Shown piece after piece: positions 24,476 through 37,174 of a stretch of DNA of 64,000 nucleotides; position 1 is the first letter of the stretch, and every line of letters begins with the position of its first letter. Source of the DNA: Dryas octopetala (Eukaryota > Streptophyta > Magnoliopsida > Rosales > Rosaceae); assembly GCA_963921425.1 (NCBI GenBank), contig OY992833.1:16967738-17031737 (forward strand), in the 5' to 3' direction. The translations under genes were made by a program, and so were the position numbers. The notes under the pieces were generated by a model. That model saw only the letters and a list, made by a program, of their open reading frames with translations, had not been told where the DNA came from and did no database searches.

Positions 24476-27400
24476 ATGCCAGCCACTGACGCAGACTTCA
24501 ATCTCAGAGTACTATTCATTCTTCTTGACTCTAACAATGCACTTCCAGTTTCTCCATAACTTTCTAACAGTATCTTTCTATGCTTTTGTACAGTCGTCTC
24601 CTCAGTCCGCCTTCACAATTGGGTCAGTTCCTCCATTTTTAGGGTTTCTAATGTGTATAAATATGTATGCATTGTGTGTGTGCGTATGGATATGTATATA
24701 AGTGTGTTGAAGTCTAGGTATTTGATTTTGTGCTTCAGAGAGTACGCATTTGCCGATGTGGGGAATTTGGAGCATTGCATTAAGTATTTGAATCAGACGC
24801 TTGTTACCTTCGGATTCCCGGCTTCCCTCGATCTCTTTGCAAATGATCCGGTCAGTTTTGCTCGATCTTTGTTGTTGTTGTTTTTTTGCCTTAAATTTTC
24901 TCAAGAAAGATTCAATTTTTTTCCTTTTTGTTTGATATATTTAGTTATTTAGTAAACCACTTTATGTGCTGCAATTGGTAGGTTTCTGTTGCCCGGACTT
25001 GCAATTGTATGTATTCGTTAATTCAGCAGAGACAGCGTGATGTTGAATTTCGAGAGTCCGCTAATGAACAGCGACAGCGGTATGATTCTCTCTAGAGTTT
25101 ATGTGGTGCTTTTGGGAGTTAGATATCAGAGTTACTACATTTTGAGTAAAATCAAGTTTGATTAGAAATGTATGCATCTTTTGAGACACTATATGCTGAA
25201 TATGCATTTTGAACTACCTTTCATTTATTAATGGTGAATAATTTATCAGTTCATTTTACATGGTAATTGTGTGTTAATTAAGTGATTTTGTCTTTATTTG
25301 GTTGAGCATATTGTCACTTAGTTTATGTTTGTCCAGTTGTATGGGCTTTTAGTTTAGGGAAGATTTTCAGAATTTCAGTATTCAGAATGATACTGATGTT
25401 TTATTGTCCCTTTCCTTTTTTATGGTATAGGCTATTGTCAGACATATCAAGATTAGAAGCTAAAGTTGAAAGGCTTGAGGGGCAGTTACAAGCCAAAGAT
25501 AGGGAGATAGCAACAATGACGCGAACGGTTAGAAACTTAAATTTTTCCAAAGGGGACGTCATATTGGTTTGGTAGTTTCATTGATTCATTTGGAAGTTCT
25601 CTATGCTTAGGAAGCTAAAGCTAAAGCGGCTTTTAAGTCCCAAATTGAGAAGCTACAGCAGGAGCGAGATGAGTTTCAGAGGATGGTCATTGGGAATCAG
25701 GTTGGGACATTTGGATTTAATCGAGTTTCTTTTCTGAATTTTGTTAGCTACTATGTAAAAATGGACAATTCCTGACAAGCATCAATGATATGTTGATGCT
25801 GCCAAAGCAAGTTAGGACTCAACAAATGCATGAGATGAAGAAAAAAGAAAAGGAGTACATAAAGTTGCAGGTACTATGATTTCAACATGTATTCTTATTT
25901 TGTGAGGAGAATATATTGGCTATGTATGTTTGCAGAATAGGACTTTATATGTGTTTGATTACATGAGTGGATGAGATATTAGATTTGGAAAGAAAGAGTC
26001 ATGCTATTTTAATTTCAGGAGAGGCTAAACCAAGTGATGATGGAGAAAAAGAAGGAATCTAGATCAGGCATGGAGATAATGAACTTGCTTCAGGTATTAA
26101 TTGGCTGACTTACTTAAATGACCTACAAAATTTCAAATTCATCCACCTAATTTTACCTTTTTTCTTCCCCTTAATATCACATGTGAACAGAAAGAAGGGC
26201 GGCAGCAGCGTGGAACATGGAATGGAAAGAAGACTGATAATGATTTTTATAAAAAGATTGTATGCAGATTGATTTGGTTATTTAACCTTTTGTAGCCACT
26301 TCTTGTCTGATTTTTACTATACATTATCGGCAGGTGGATGCTTATGAGACAAAAAATCAAGAATTGATCGCAGAGAATGCTGATTTAAAGGCATTACTGC
26401 GATCGATGCAGGTAATGCTATTCATTGTAAAAGTGCTGTAATGATTATCAATTTTGTGGGTTCATGATTCCCAATTTTCACTAGGGGGTATGTAACTATA
26501 TGTGGCAGCACCTAAGCATTTTTATTGACTGTTATGGCATTTTATGTTTTTTGTTTTTCTAATAGTCATGTGCCTGGTGCATTGTATTTTGCTATTTAAA
26601 AACCAAGTATTATAGAAGATAGGAGCTCTCTTTTTTTCAGTCACACTAACAACCTAAATGGATTAACGTTGTCTAATATTCCTGTCCCAGTGGGTGAGGG
26701 AAACATACCATAAATTTTGCTAGAACTTGGATGGTTGTGGTGAAGCAAGAACCTTTTAGCTATCTACATCAGAGTAAAGATTAAGAGAGTAATTTCCTGT
26801 GGTTGAGTTTCACAGCAAAAGTCATACATAAGGTTAAGGAAGATAGGTCTTATAAATTTGTTTTTCCTCTGTTGTCCTAATTTACTTGGGGGTGTCTATT
26901 GTCTTAGTTTACATGATGAAGATGATAAGTTTGCTTTTAGGACAGGCCATACCTAAAGAAGATTTCTCCCCTTTCTGGCTGAGGATTAAGGATCAGTTCA
27001 TCATTCTACTACACTTTATTACAAAAAGTTACCTACTACCTTTGTTAATAACAACTAAAAAGCAGGAGTTCAGGAACCTTTGTGTATGTGTGTGTTCACA
27101 TTCTAAGTTAATTGTGTTTGTGGATTTTTGATGTTTATAAGTATTGAAGGACCCTATAAAAAAATTAGAGATAATTAAACTTAGGTCCTTTAGAAAAACA
27201 CTTTTTAGATGGAGACCGGGAGTGTTTTAAAATTTATAAGAAAATCATTTTAATTCATAATAATTTATAAGAAAATCATTTTAATTCATAATAAAGTCTT
27301 TTTAATTCATATAAAGTCCTTCCCCGATTTGAAGGGTATTTTCCTCTATTTGAAGGGTATTTCCCCTCCTAGGGTGTAGAGTGAGCTTTGTAATCTTGGA

Positions 27401-30400
27401 GTTAAAACCTAACATAAAGCCGTCAAAGAAGAAAAATAAAAGGACTTAATTAAAAACCCTAAATCACTACCGGTCTTAGTCTAAGAAAGACTCATAAAAT
27501 TGACTGAACTCTAAGTCTCCCAAAAAATTATTGAAGGACATTCGTGAATAATTGCCCTCTTAATGTCTCTAGTTTTTTTTTTGGTAATCCCTGTACACTA
27601 GAACAAATACCTTGGATATAGGGTACCGTGGAATTGAAACACACTTTGTAACCTCTATCATTTCCCATGTGTGTGTTGTTTTATCTATTTGCTTTTGTCC
27701 CAAGCCAAATATGCTATTTTAGTAGCTTTCAATTTGCTGCCCTCGTCATCATGTTTGTTCATACCTTTTTAATTCTTATTCTCCCATTCTCTTTTAATGG
27801 GCAATCTTTTTTTTTTTTTCCCAGTTTACTTTTCAGCCTGCATATCCTATTTCATGATGGCACCTTTTCTAACGAACTGTGATTCGTTGCAAAATTCTGC
27901 AAACCCTCATTATACTAATAATAAATGCTGAAAGTTGAAACTATCTCTTTGCAACTTGGTATTTCTTAGTTTTTGGGCATTTATCCTCGTGCCAATGCAG
28001 GATACTGATATCATAAGAATTGAATGATATCACAAACCAAGGATTCTACTTTCTTTGGTTAGAGGAATTCAACTTCTGCATTTTATGATTGTAGTTTTTG
28101 ATGCAGTTGCATATGGGCATGTGAAGTGGTACTCTAAAATTAGTCAGGACCTAGGAACTCCTCCCCTTGCACCTCCCCTTATCCAATGTGTTAACTACAC
28201 CAGATTAATTTCTTGTTATTTTATACTTCTAGTCATTAATTTTGTGGTGAGAAGTTTTCAGTATTCTTTTTCTATGTATGCCAATCGTTCGGAAGTTATA
28301 CTAGAATGTTTTTCTTACAGATGGATATGCGTGATTTTATAAATGCTCCAAATGGGCTGTCGAAGCAGTCTCTGGCTGTCAATGAACGAGTTGAAACTGA
28401 TCACTCACAGTCTCCATTGGGTGGGCGGACGGTATGGCATTTTCCAATGATGTATGGGTAAAACCTTCCTTTGGTTCATGTGCAATTTGAATCACCAACA
28501 GTTTACTCCTTGCAGGATGTCTTTGACCTTCCTTTTCACATGGCTAGAGATCAAATAGAAGAAAGTCTCCGAAATAAGATGGCTTCCATAAAGGTAGTTT
28601 GTTTTCCATTAATACATGTTCGTCTTGTGATTCTTGCAAACAATGAACTATTGATAGATTCTGTTGCTTATGTTATAAATTTGAAGGAGCGCATGGTTCA
28701 ATTGCAAGATGCACAAAAAGGAGCGGAGGTCACATCTGAAGCAACTGAGAGGGAGCTTGAGCTTGAAGCTCAACTTGTTGAGGCGAGGAGCATAATCCAA
28801 GAGCAGGTCTTGTTCTTTTACTCTTGTGCACATCAGAATATATATGTGATGCATTCTACTTGTATGCATAATAGATGCCTTTGCATTTAAAGTAACACTC
28901 CATGCTTTATGTGCTTAAGTCATGAGCGGATTTGCCCGTTTGTATGCTTGTCCTTTCTTTTCCGTTTAGTGCGTATTGTCGAAGTTCTCCCTATTGTTGG
29001 ATAGCTTCATAATTTTATCCTAGCCATAAAATGTTTATAATTTATCAAGGCCATAGCTTCTTTGTTTGGTTCTTCTTGGACTACTCAGCTTCATAATAAT
29101 CGTCGTATGGGCACCCTTCCTAATGAAAAATGAGTTTTCCAGACAGTGCAAGATGATTTCGGTTGTTTTGGGCTCTTAAATTATAAGATGCAATTATTAC
29201 ATTGTTCTTTCACTTCACAAATTTGGAGTTAGATTGTTGTATGTGTTTTGAGTGGTGTGGGTTGTGTTAGGACATTTGTGTGTGTGTGTGTGTGTGTGGT
29301 GGTGGTGGTGGTGGTGGGGGGCCGCAAACACGAAGGCTTATTGCTCTTTGGCCTTTTGCAAAGGGGGATTGTTTGGTTAGAAAGGAATGAACAAAATTTT
29401 GACGATAGGATATAGGAGGTGGGTTATTGTCTTATACATTTTAGGAACATTCCCTTCAGTGTTATCATCTGGATGGGTGCTTTGTATTGATTATATGTTT
29501 TTGGGCTGTTAAGCATTTGTAATAGGCTACGCTTGGATGCACTTGTTTGTCCATCTCGCCTTGTATACCTTTTCTCTTTATTTATTTTAAGGTTCCTGTT
29601 AAAAAAGAAAGAGTGTCACCTGAGTCCGGAGAAGTGCACAAACTTGCAACTTTCTTAAGAGTTGATGTGCTGAGGCATTCTGTTTCTTCTTTTTTTGGCC
29701 ACTGAGGCATTCTGTTTCTTCAAATACTTCAATTTCCTCAAATTTATATCCCTGTTCAACAATGTTTTCTTGCCTTTCAATTTGTGCGAGTGCACTAAGG
29801 CATCTATCAGTGCAGTTACATAATTCTGCCCTTTATTCTGTTTTTGGTTTAGCAATAAAGATAGCAATTGGTTTTATTGCAGGCATCCATAATGTCCAAA
29901 CAATTTTCTAAGTCTGAGAGACCAAGGTATTCTCCTTTCTCCTTATAATCTTTCAGTGAAGTAGATATTTATATGGTTATACGTATTTATGCAGGAGTCT
30001 GAATGGCCATTTTAATTCTGGCAGGGAATCTATCATTTCGTCACCAGCTGAGGTATAAATACAAATTACATGAAATTTTTGGATGCTTATGAGATTGAGC
30101 GTCCATAGTAGATAATCATCTCTAACTTTTAATATTAAACAAGGATAGACTTAGATGACAGCATAGTAAGTGCCTTCAATATTAAGTCTATCATGGAATT
30201 CCTCTGTGTGGTCTTCATTTGACAAAGGTGATTTAGGATTTTCGTATTCACTTATATTCTTGCACAGTTTCCCCTAACATTTTCCGACTGGTTTTACAAA
30301 TTAATTCCCATCCTCTTTAAATGTTAATGATCGTATGTATGAATTTAAAGACCACATAATGAGGTTGTATTCAACATCTTGATGGTTTGGATGAGAGTGC

Positions 30401-31122
30401 AAGTTGCAAAACTTTTGAGTACTTTTTACCAATAGATCAGTAGACACCAGTTCAAGACCATGCTTTTGAAGGGCTAACTTGGAGCCTCCAAGTTGGAGGG
30501 TTGTATTGTGTGACACAGGCTTTTCATACAGTGAAATTTTGATATTCCTCCCATGCTAAAGTGCAATTAAGACCTTATTTTCAAAAAATTGCTTTGGCAA
30601 GGATCTTAAGTTTCACCTCTCAAAAGAGATTAACGTAATAAAGTATTTAGAAAGAAATTAGGTCAAATTATGATTTTGGACTGTAGTTTGGGCCAAGTTC
30701 CACTAAGATACTTATTGTTTTAATTCTCTCAATTTTGGTATTGTAGTTTACTAATTGTTTCAATTGTGGTCAAATTGCTTAATTTCATCAATTTTTTTTA
30801 CCTAAAATGTCTAATTTACTCCTCTCATGTGCTCCTCACGTGTTTATTCCATAAAAAAAAATCGTACTTGTTGGGGTAAATTGGACTTTTTAAGTTGAAA
30901 AATTTAATGAAATTAAGCAATTACAATACCAAAATTGAGACAATTGAAACTATGGGTACCTTAGTAAAACTTGGCCCAAACTACAGGTATCAAAACCATA
31001 ATTTAGCCAAGAAATTAACCAATGTATGAAGTGAACTCTGTGCTGTCAGCTATGACCTTTCCATTGTTAACAGTGTTGGTCTGATTTGCTTCTTGATTGA
31101 TGTTCAGGGAGTCAGAAACTAA
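24476..31122 (+). CDS. SSX2IP/Msd1-like coiled-coil protein (afadin/alpha-actinin-binding family)
   Basis: Coding exons: 24476-24508, 24594-24622, 24739-24850, 24982-25079, 25431-25527, 25611-25700, 25808-25870, 26019-26093, 26191-26259, 26334-26411, 28321-28431, 28516-28593, 28687-28806, 29883-29926, 29995-30052, 31108-31122. All have GT-AG borders and consistent phase, giving 389 aa, near the usual plant length. The N-terminal block EYAFADVGNLEHCIKYLNQT and the following DLFANDP are the conserved head of this family. Residues from about 75 to 290 are Lys/Glu/Gln-rich heptads, a long coiled coil. The Ser-rich C-terminus ends SSPAEGVRN. Relatives in animals and yeast (SSX2IP, Msd1) anchor microtubules at centrosomes or spindle poles. 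In plants Msd1 acts with Wdr8 at cortical gamma-tubulin nucleation sites. That role is inferred by family. Intron 13 contains a LINE remnant and intron 15 a MULE MITE. Confidence 0.92.
27231..27295 (+). repeat. Short tandem duplication in intron 10
   Basis: A unit of about 32 bases beginning 'aatttataagaaaatcattt' occurs twice in tandem inside the 1.9-kb intron 10 of the Msd1-like gene. Nothing else recognisable was seen in that intron. Confidence 0.75.
29277..29316. repeat. (TG)n(GGT)n compound microsatellite in intron 13
   Basis: About 11 TG units are followed by about six GGT units, lying just upstream of the LINE remnant. Confidence 0.9.
29330..29606 (+). mobile_element. L1-type LINE 3' remnant in intron 13
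   Basis: Translation near 29368 reads IVWLERNEQNFDDR, the hallmark C-terminal stretch of plant L1 reverse-transcriptase proteins (usual form W-x-IWLERN-x-R-x-F). It is followed by a degenerate continuation with FRNIPFSVI. The 3' end is A-rich near 29600. It is 5' truncated, has stops and a frame slip, and is in the same orientation as the host gene. No target duplication was identified. Confidence 0.65.
30661..31008. mobile_element. Mutator-like MITE in the last intron of the Msd1-like gene
   Basis: Inverted arms start GGTCAAATTATGATTTTGG and, reversed from the right, GGCTAAATTATGGTTTTGA. A perfect 9-bp duplication AAGAAATTA lies at 30652-30660 and 31009-31017. It is 348 bases and non-coding. 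Its right end is about 100 bases from the acceptor of the terminal 15-base exon. Confidence 0.85.
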
Positions 31123-31448
31123 CGAGCCTAATGAAACCCAAAATTTTTGGTCGATGTCAAAGACTATTTGAAGTTGGCTGTTTGCTGAGTTGAAGGCTGC
31201 AAGCTTGTAGACTATTGTACGCTTGTTTCTGACTAGAGTATCCAGAACAATCTGTTCGGCTTGTAAAACCTAGAAGGCATTTTAATCTGTATTGTAAATG
31301 TAATTATTATCTAGCTTTCGTTACGAATGTATGCTTAAACCGATTTTAGTAGTCAGCTAACTCATATGTATGTTATTTTCATCAATGCCGTTTAAGGTTT
31401 AGTTTGGTATTGCTGTGAGAACTGATGTGTTTGTTTATAATTAAAATA

Positions 31449-32842
31449 GAGTGTTGCTATTTGCACACTTTTTCTTTTTTTTTTTTATAATTTTTGCACA
31501 CTCCCTACTCTCATCTTTTTGCATGGTTAGTTAAAACTAATAGCTAAAGCTAAAATTTAGCTAAAACTCATAAAATCCTCTACATTGGTTAGCATTTAAC
31601 TAAACTAAAATTGTAATAGCTAAATTTTTAGTTAAGTTTAGTTAAAAATTTAGCTATTGCAAGCTCAAAAGCCAAGAAAAGGTTAAGACCCCATGTCGGT
31701 AGGAGAGAGAAACCGAGGATGTGGTGCACACTGATTGGAGGATGTTTTGTGGTTGGGTCCCATGCTGAGCTTTGTTATTGCGGCTGGGTGGAGGAGGCAG
31801 CCAAATATTGCTTTTGCATTAAATAGATGGGTTTTAGCTCTAGTATTTACCAATATACAAGTTTGTGGTTTTAGGCTTTTAGCTAAATATTGCTTTTAGC
31901 TATAGCTATATCTAAAATCAATTTACATGCTCTTATCAAAATACCCATAGATTAGTCATCTCACCAAATTTCTCATTACACACCCACCCACCACATCCTC
32001 CCTCTCTTTCTCTCTCTGGCTTATCAACCCAGCCACCCCGCACCACTGCGTGCAGCACCCGATCCCCACCCCAACCCTAACCCCACATCTCTCTTTTTCC
32101 TTCTCTCTGGCTTATCAACTCAACCACACCATACCACTGCGTGCAACACTCGAGCCCCACCCCCAACCTCACCTCTCTCTTTCCTTCTCTCTCCTCCCTC
32201 CCTTTCTCTCTCTGGCTTATTAACCCAGTCACCCAGCCAAGACCAGTTGCAAACAAGCTCCAATGCCCAACCACAACGCCGACGCCACCAAAGTCCCCGT
32301 CACAGGCAGTTTGGCACTAGTTTATCGAAAATGTGAGTTTTGTTTGGCAGGTATCCACCGAACATCTAGAACCTATTCGACAAGTACCCGCCGAACCAGC
32401 TACAATTTTTTTGCTTGGCACTTCTTCAGGGTGGAAGCTCAACGGTGCCACGCGGGAGTGGCACTGGGCACTTCTCCGAGGCGGGGCGGGGCTGGGCTGG
32501 GAAGGCCAGGGTTGTCGCCAGAGAGAGGAGAGAAAAGCCAAAGAGAGGAGAGAGAAGCCAGAGAGATGAGGGGAGGGCTCGGCGCGGGGCATGGCGGGGC
32601 GGGGAGAAGCCAGAGAAAGGAGAGAGAAGCTGGAGAGGGGAGAAAGAAGCCGGAGATAGGAGGGGAGGGTCGGCGCGGGGTCCTCCTAGAGATAGAGGAG
32701 AGAACAGATAAGAAAAATGAGGTGTGTAAATGAGTTGTCCTTTAGGGTCTTTTTACATTAGGGTTTTAGGGTAAATTCACTAATTAAGTGATTGGGGGTA
32801 TGCAAAAAAAAAAAAAAAAAAGGTGTGCAAATAGTAGCACTC
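31449..32842. mobile_element. hAT-type non-autonomous element, 1.4 kb
   Basis: The inverted ends are GAGTGTTGCTATTTGCACAC and, reversed from the right, GAGTGCTACTATTTGCACAC. The 8-bp duplication TTAAAATA is at 31441-31448 and 32843-32850. Inside, 31530-31940 is a palindromic 'ttagctaaa' segment that may be a nested MITE. 31990-32235 has three diverged direct units of about 100 bases around 'ctctggcttatcaaccca'. 32460-32700 is GC- and GA-rich and partly complementary to the CT-rich left part. There is no transposase. It lies just after the 3' end of the Msd1-like gene and belongs to the same family as 17322-17879. Confidence 0.85.
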
Positions 32843-32945
32843 TTAAAATAAACATGATGCTAAAAGTGCTTTTGAAATTGAGGATAATGCTTTGTCATTT
32901 TGTATAAAAATTATGGATATATTGGGCAATTAAATTTTTAATTAA

Positions 32946-33156
32946 TGAGGCTCATAACTTTCATTTACTGCAATTTTGAAAAGTAGATGAACTACTTTTC
33001 AAAATTGTAGTGAGTGACCTAAAATAGTGAGTCACCTAAAATAGTGAGTCACTACAGTTTTTTGTTTGTTACCAAACACCAAAACTGTTGTGAGTGACTT
33101 AGAATTATCATTTACAACAGATTTTGAGTGTCCAACAACAATCTCAAACAGGCTCC
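32946..33156. mobile_element. Possible Tourist-like MITE
   Basis: A hairpin-forming stretch (32968-33012) has 'caattttgaaaagtag' and its complement either side of 'atgaa'. The outer ends 'gaggctcat' and 'aacaggctcc' are weakly inverted and flanked by TAA (32943-32945 and 33157-33159). The call is tentative. Confidence 0.4.
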
Positions 33157-33159
33157 TAA

Positions 33160-34652
33160 ACCAGTTTGAATTGTTTGCATAGAGTTGTGTATTGTCTTGT
33201 TGAGATTTGATTCAATTGGTTCTTACACATTTCCCTTAAAAGAATGTCTCAAATTTAAATCTTCTATTCCTAACTTAAAGAATGTCTAGTATTTTTGTTT
33301 CCGTAATGTTTAAGGCTCGGTATGAGTTTTGGATTTTTATTTACATGGTTGCTACTTGACAAAGCAAACTTAAGCTTAAACATCACCTTATCAGTGAGAA
33401 GTTTATGGGATGCCAGAGGATTACATTCTTTTGTGTAGTCCATAAGTCTCATGAGTGGATGCCAGTTTCTTAATGTAATTTGGTTAACTACTTCCTCTCT
33501 AATCCCATTAATTAATAATGTCATACAAAACAAGAAAAGTCAACTTAGTACGTAATTTTTTGTTCATTGAATCAAGGTCCTCCACAATGGCACTTTTGTT
33601 TCGGTGACTAGAAAGTATGCAATTGGTGGCCAGTAAATATGTGACAAATTGCCGTAGTTTTAGGAGTCCTTGGCACTTGACCAAAAATAATAAGGGTACT
33701 TATAGCCTTCTAGATTGTTCAAGTCTTCAAGATGTTGGTGTGGCACTATCTCATTCCAACAACTGGTTGATTTTGGGCACTTTCCCATATGCAGAGGTAA
33801 ATAAGAAGCAAAGGTAGACTACATGGCTTAAGGATTTGGTAATTGCACATGGAACAGAGGCCGCCGAACACAGCCAGAATTTATGCATGTTTAACGTAAG
33901 CTTAAGAATAAAGATAAAATTTCCTTTTCTCTTTGGTTTGCTTGTCTAGCCCTAACGAGTATCGATGGTATCACCAAATTTTGTTCATCAAATAAAGGTT
34001 TGGAGGGGATCATCTTAAGAGAGGGGCATCCTTCATTTATTCAAATTTGACTCACTCTGAACCTTATTTATAATGGAATAATATTATATACTAATATTTT
34101 CAGTATTGAATATGTTCAAACTACGTCCTTTTTGAATTTAAGGATTAAGCATTTTAGGTTTAGGATTATCAAAATTTATATTGGCAATATAATTTTGTAT
34201 ATAAAAATTTAAAGTCAAATAGTTTTAGACATAAGTACAAAATTGACAACAAAAAGATAAGGAAAAGATTCAGATTCATTTCTAACTACATGTATATTAG
34301 TTCACATATTTAACATACATATTCAAGTAGTGACAAAAAAAAAAACATACATATTCAAGTGACTCGAAAGAGAAGTAACAAGATCACAAGTAAATTGTAA
34401 GTAAATTAACCCTACTTTTTAGATTGTCAATCAATCATCAAAACAACAGGATCATGCACCCCAAGACACCATCACATGCCATTAAACCCGGGATGTCAAA
34501 TCCCATCTTATATTTATATCCAACCTTCGGTGAACTCATACTCTCCCATCTAGCTTTCATCAACATTTTCATCAAACATTTCCTCAAACACCCACAAAAC
34601 CAAACTGTGAAAACACATTGATACCAAGTGCTCAATTTCATCTGCAACAAAA
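33160..34652. other. Gene-free spacer before the DUF688 pair
   Basis: No gene is supportable. Small open frames at 33270-33533 (minus) and 33617-33817 (plus) match nothing I know. The final part holds the promoter of the next gene; a possible TATA-like 'ttatatttatat' is at 34508-34519. Confidence 0.5.
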
Positions 34653-35273
34653 ATGGAGAGAGGAGCAGTTTCAATACTTGGAGGGGATGAGTTCTTTTCC
34701 AACAGAAACCTCTCAAGAAACTCCTCAGTGGGTTGCTCTTCTCGGATTTACTACTACAGAAGCACTGAAGGGGTCCCATTCAATTGGGAAATGCAGCCAG
34801 GGACCCCCAGGGACCCACCAAAACAAGAAGCAATCCCACCAATTGGTCCTCCCCCAGCAGTGATCAGCTTGGGCCTTCCTAGGCCCATCATTGACAACCA
34901 GCCAAATAAACCCCCAACCTCAACAAGGCCCAGGCTCAGGTTTTGGAGAAAAAGTAAGAAAAATTGTAAACAAAATAAAAATATTGACATTCATGGTAGT
35001 GGTGGTGATGGTGGGTCGGGTAAATTTGATAAGTTGGAGTTTGGTAGCAGCTCGGACTGTGAATTCATGGCGTCGCCGCCGCGTAATTCGAGCTGTTCGC
35101 CATCGACGACTTCGTCGTTTTCTTTCTCCAAAGGAAGAGTGCTTTCTAGGCAGTGTTCAAGTTTGAGGGGTACTCCAGCAAAGGATTCTTTCAGTGGTAG
35201 TAAAAGGGGTCATTTCAGCTGCAGTCCTTGGAATTTTAGTGCTGTTCTGGTTAGCATTGCAAGGCGAGTTTGA
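34653..35273 (+). CDS. DUF688-like plant protein, paralogue 1
   Basis: This is an intronless open frame of 206 aa with a good start context (A at -3, G at +4). Conserved features are SRNSSVG (residues 21-27), VPFNWEMQPGTP (41-52), PPIGPPP (62-68), then a basic stretch LRFWRKSKKN, a Gly-rich run and a Ser-rich tail. The SRNSS block plus the 'VPF-WE-PG-P' block mark a plant-only family annotated as DUF688 or hydroxyproline-rich-like proteins of unknown function. There is no signal peptide or membrane segment. The basic patch suggests a nuclear or nucleic-acid or lipid-associated role, which is speculation. The paralogue at 40062 lies 4.8 kb downstream in the same orientation, so a local duplication is likely. 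A foldback MULE begins 55 bases past the stop, probably inside or just after the 3' untranslated region. Confidence 0.8.
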   Translation: MERGAVSILGGDEFFSNRNLSRNSSVGCSSRIYYYRSTEGVPFNWEMQPGTPRDPPKQEAIPPIGPPPAVISLGLPRPIIDNQPNKPPTSTRPRLRFWRKSKKNCKQNKNIDIHGSGGDGGSGKFDKLEFGSSSDCEFMASPPRNSSCSPSTTSSFSFSKGRVLSRQCSSLRGTPAKDSFSGSKRGHFSCSPWNFSAVLVSIARRV

Positions 35274-35327
35274 TATAGTACACTTCAAATTTGTTTGTAG
35301 ATTAATTGCCTTCTATTAAATTTTGTA

Positions 35328-36247
35328 GGGTTAAATACATTTTTGGTCCACGAACTTTGGACGGTTTCTCAATTTGGTCTACTAATTTTAAAATGTGACA
35401 AAAATAACCCCGAATTATCCAATTTGTGTCAATTCAGGATTTTCCGTCCAAATATCTAACGGAAGCTGACGTGGCCGTTAAATGCTGACGTGGCGCACAT
35501 TTAGTGCGCCACGTGTCACCTCTTTTATTTTATTTTCAGATTTTTTCTATTTTTCTATTTTTATAAACTTTAAAAATTAATTAAAAATAGCTCTGGACTC
35601 ATAAAAATACACGGAAAATTTCTACAACCTCGTCTTAACTAATACTAATTTATTATGGGGCCAAATTACCAATTTGCCCTCTGAGAGTTTCTAGAAAATT
35701 TGGGAAGTCCAAATTAATTTTCTCTAAGGCCGAGAGGTCTTTTGGGTAGCAAGTGTTCATGAGAAAGGTAGTGTTAGTTTTTAGAAGACCAATGGTGCAA
35801 ACCTCGTATTTTTTGGAGCTCAGGAGATTATTCTATGAATTTCCAAAAAGTCTAGAGTATTTTAATTTTTTAGAAATAAATTTGGACTTCCCAAATTTTC
35901 TGGAAACTCTCAGAGAGCAAATTGGTAATTTGGCCCCATAATAAATTAGTACTAGTCAAGACTAGGTCGTAAGAATTTTTCGTGTATTTTTATGAGTCCG
36001 AAGCTATTTTTAATTAATTTTTAAAGTTTATAAAAATAGAAAAATAGAAAAAATCTGAAAATAAAATAAAAGAGGTGACACGTGGCGCACATTCAGTGCG
36101 CCACATCATCTTCCGTTAGATATTTGGACGAAAAATCCTGAATTGACACAAATTGGATAATTTGGGGTTATTTTTGTCACCTTTTAAAATTGGTGGACCA
36201 AATTGAGAAACCGCCCAAAATTCGTGGACCAAAAATGTATTTAACCC
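35328..36247. mobile_element. Foldback Mutator-like element, 920 bp
   Basis: The two halves are long inverted repeats of about 400 bases each with a small unpaired centre near 35750-35850. The left end GGGTTAAATACATTTTTGG is mirrored at the right. A perfect 9-bp duplication AATTTTGTA is at 35319-35327 and 36248-36256. It is non-coding. A transcript through it would form a long hairpin. Confidence 0.9.
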
Positions 36248-36680
36248 AATTTTGTATTATGTTCTGTAATATATATACAAAATATATTTTTTTTATTCAG
36301 TTTCTTAAATAAATCTCGACTGCTTTCTTTAGTCATTAATTTAGGACATGAATTGTCAATGACCATTTCCATTCAATCTTTTTTTTATGGGCCCTAAGAA
36401 ATTTTACTCTTTTTTTTTTTTGGAGAAAGTCTAAATTCAAATATCATGAAATATCTAATTACTCCTCACTTTCCCTACTTCTTCTCCCATGTAACATTGG
36501 TTTAGTTGGTATGACTTTGTAAATATTTATTTATTTATTTTATACGTACCACATATATTGCCTGAATTAATTGAAATTGTGCGTACCTTGCTACTCAACC
36601 TTATGAGCTATTTAAAGGATTCCAGCTAGAATTATCTCTCCATTAGTCTCACATTCTCGTTCCCATTCCCTAAACCCTAA

Positions 36681-37174
36681 GGCCATATTTGTTTGGTCAT
36701 AATCCAAAGTTTGAAATAGAATTGGATTTCATTCCAAGAAGACTTGATGTTTGGTTGACCGGAAAGGAAACAAAACTAAGGAATTTACTTTAGTTAACTG
36801 TAAACCAATTCCTAGAAATACAATGAGGGGGGGTGGTATTTCTATTCCATAGTTAATCTGAAATGTAAAAATTATCATATATATTCTTTTATTATTTGGC
36901 TATATTGAAAAATTAGAAAATATAATAGGAAAGATTATCAAACGTTGAGAAATAAAAAATATTGGCACATAATTATGGCACATATCTTTCCTATTATATT
37001 GATATGTGTCAATTACCAAATTAAAAAATATAATAGAAAATATTACCAATAATTTTAATTATATTTTTGTTCCAAATGTTGGAATAAAATTGAAAACCAA
37101 TTACATTGTGGGATAGACGGAATAGGAGTACAATTATTATTCCTATTCCAGGATTCCGGTCAAACAAGCGGGCC
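36681..37174. mobile_element. Tourist-like MITE, 494 bp
   Basis: The left end GGCCATATTTGTTTGGTC pairs with the right end, reversed GGCCCGCTTGTTTGACC, flanked by TAA at 36678-36680 and 37175-37177. It is AT-rich and non-coding. Confidence 0.8.

Noticed and set aside
32263-32733. Overlapping frames of 90-156 codons on both strands
   Set aside because: GA/GC-rich interior of the hAT element, low complexity, no domain.
33270-33533. 87-codon minus-strand frame
   Set aside because: Looks mildly protein-like, but no homologue or splice context could be recognised.
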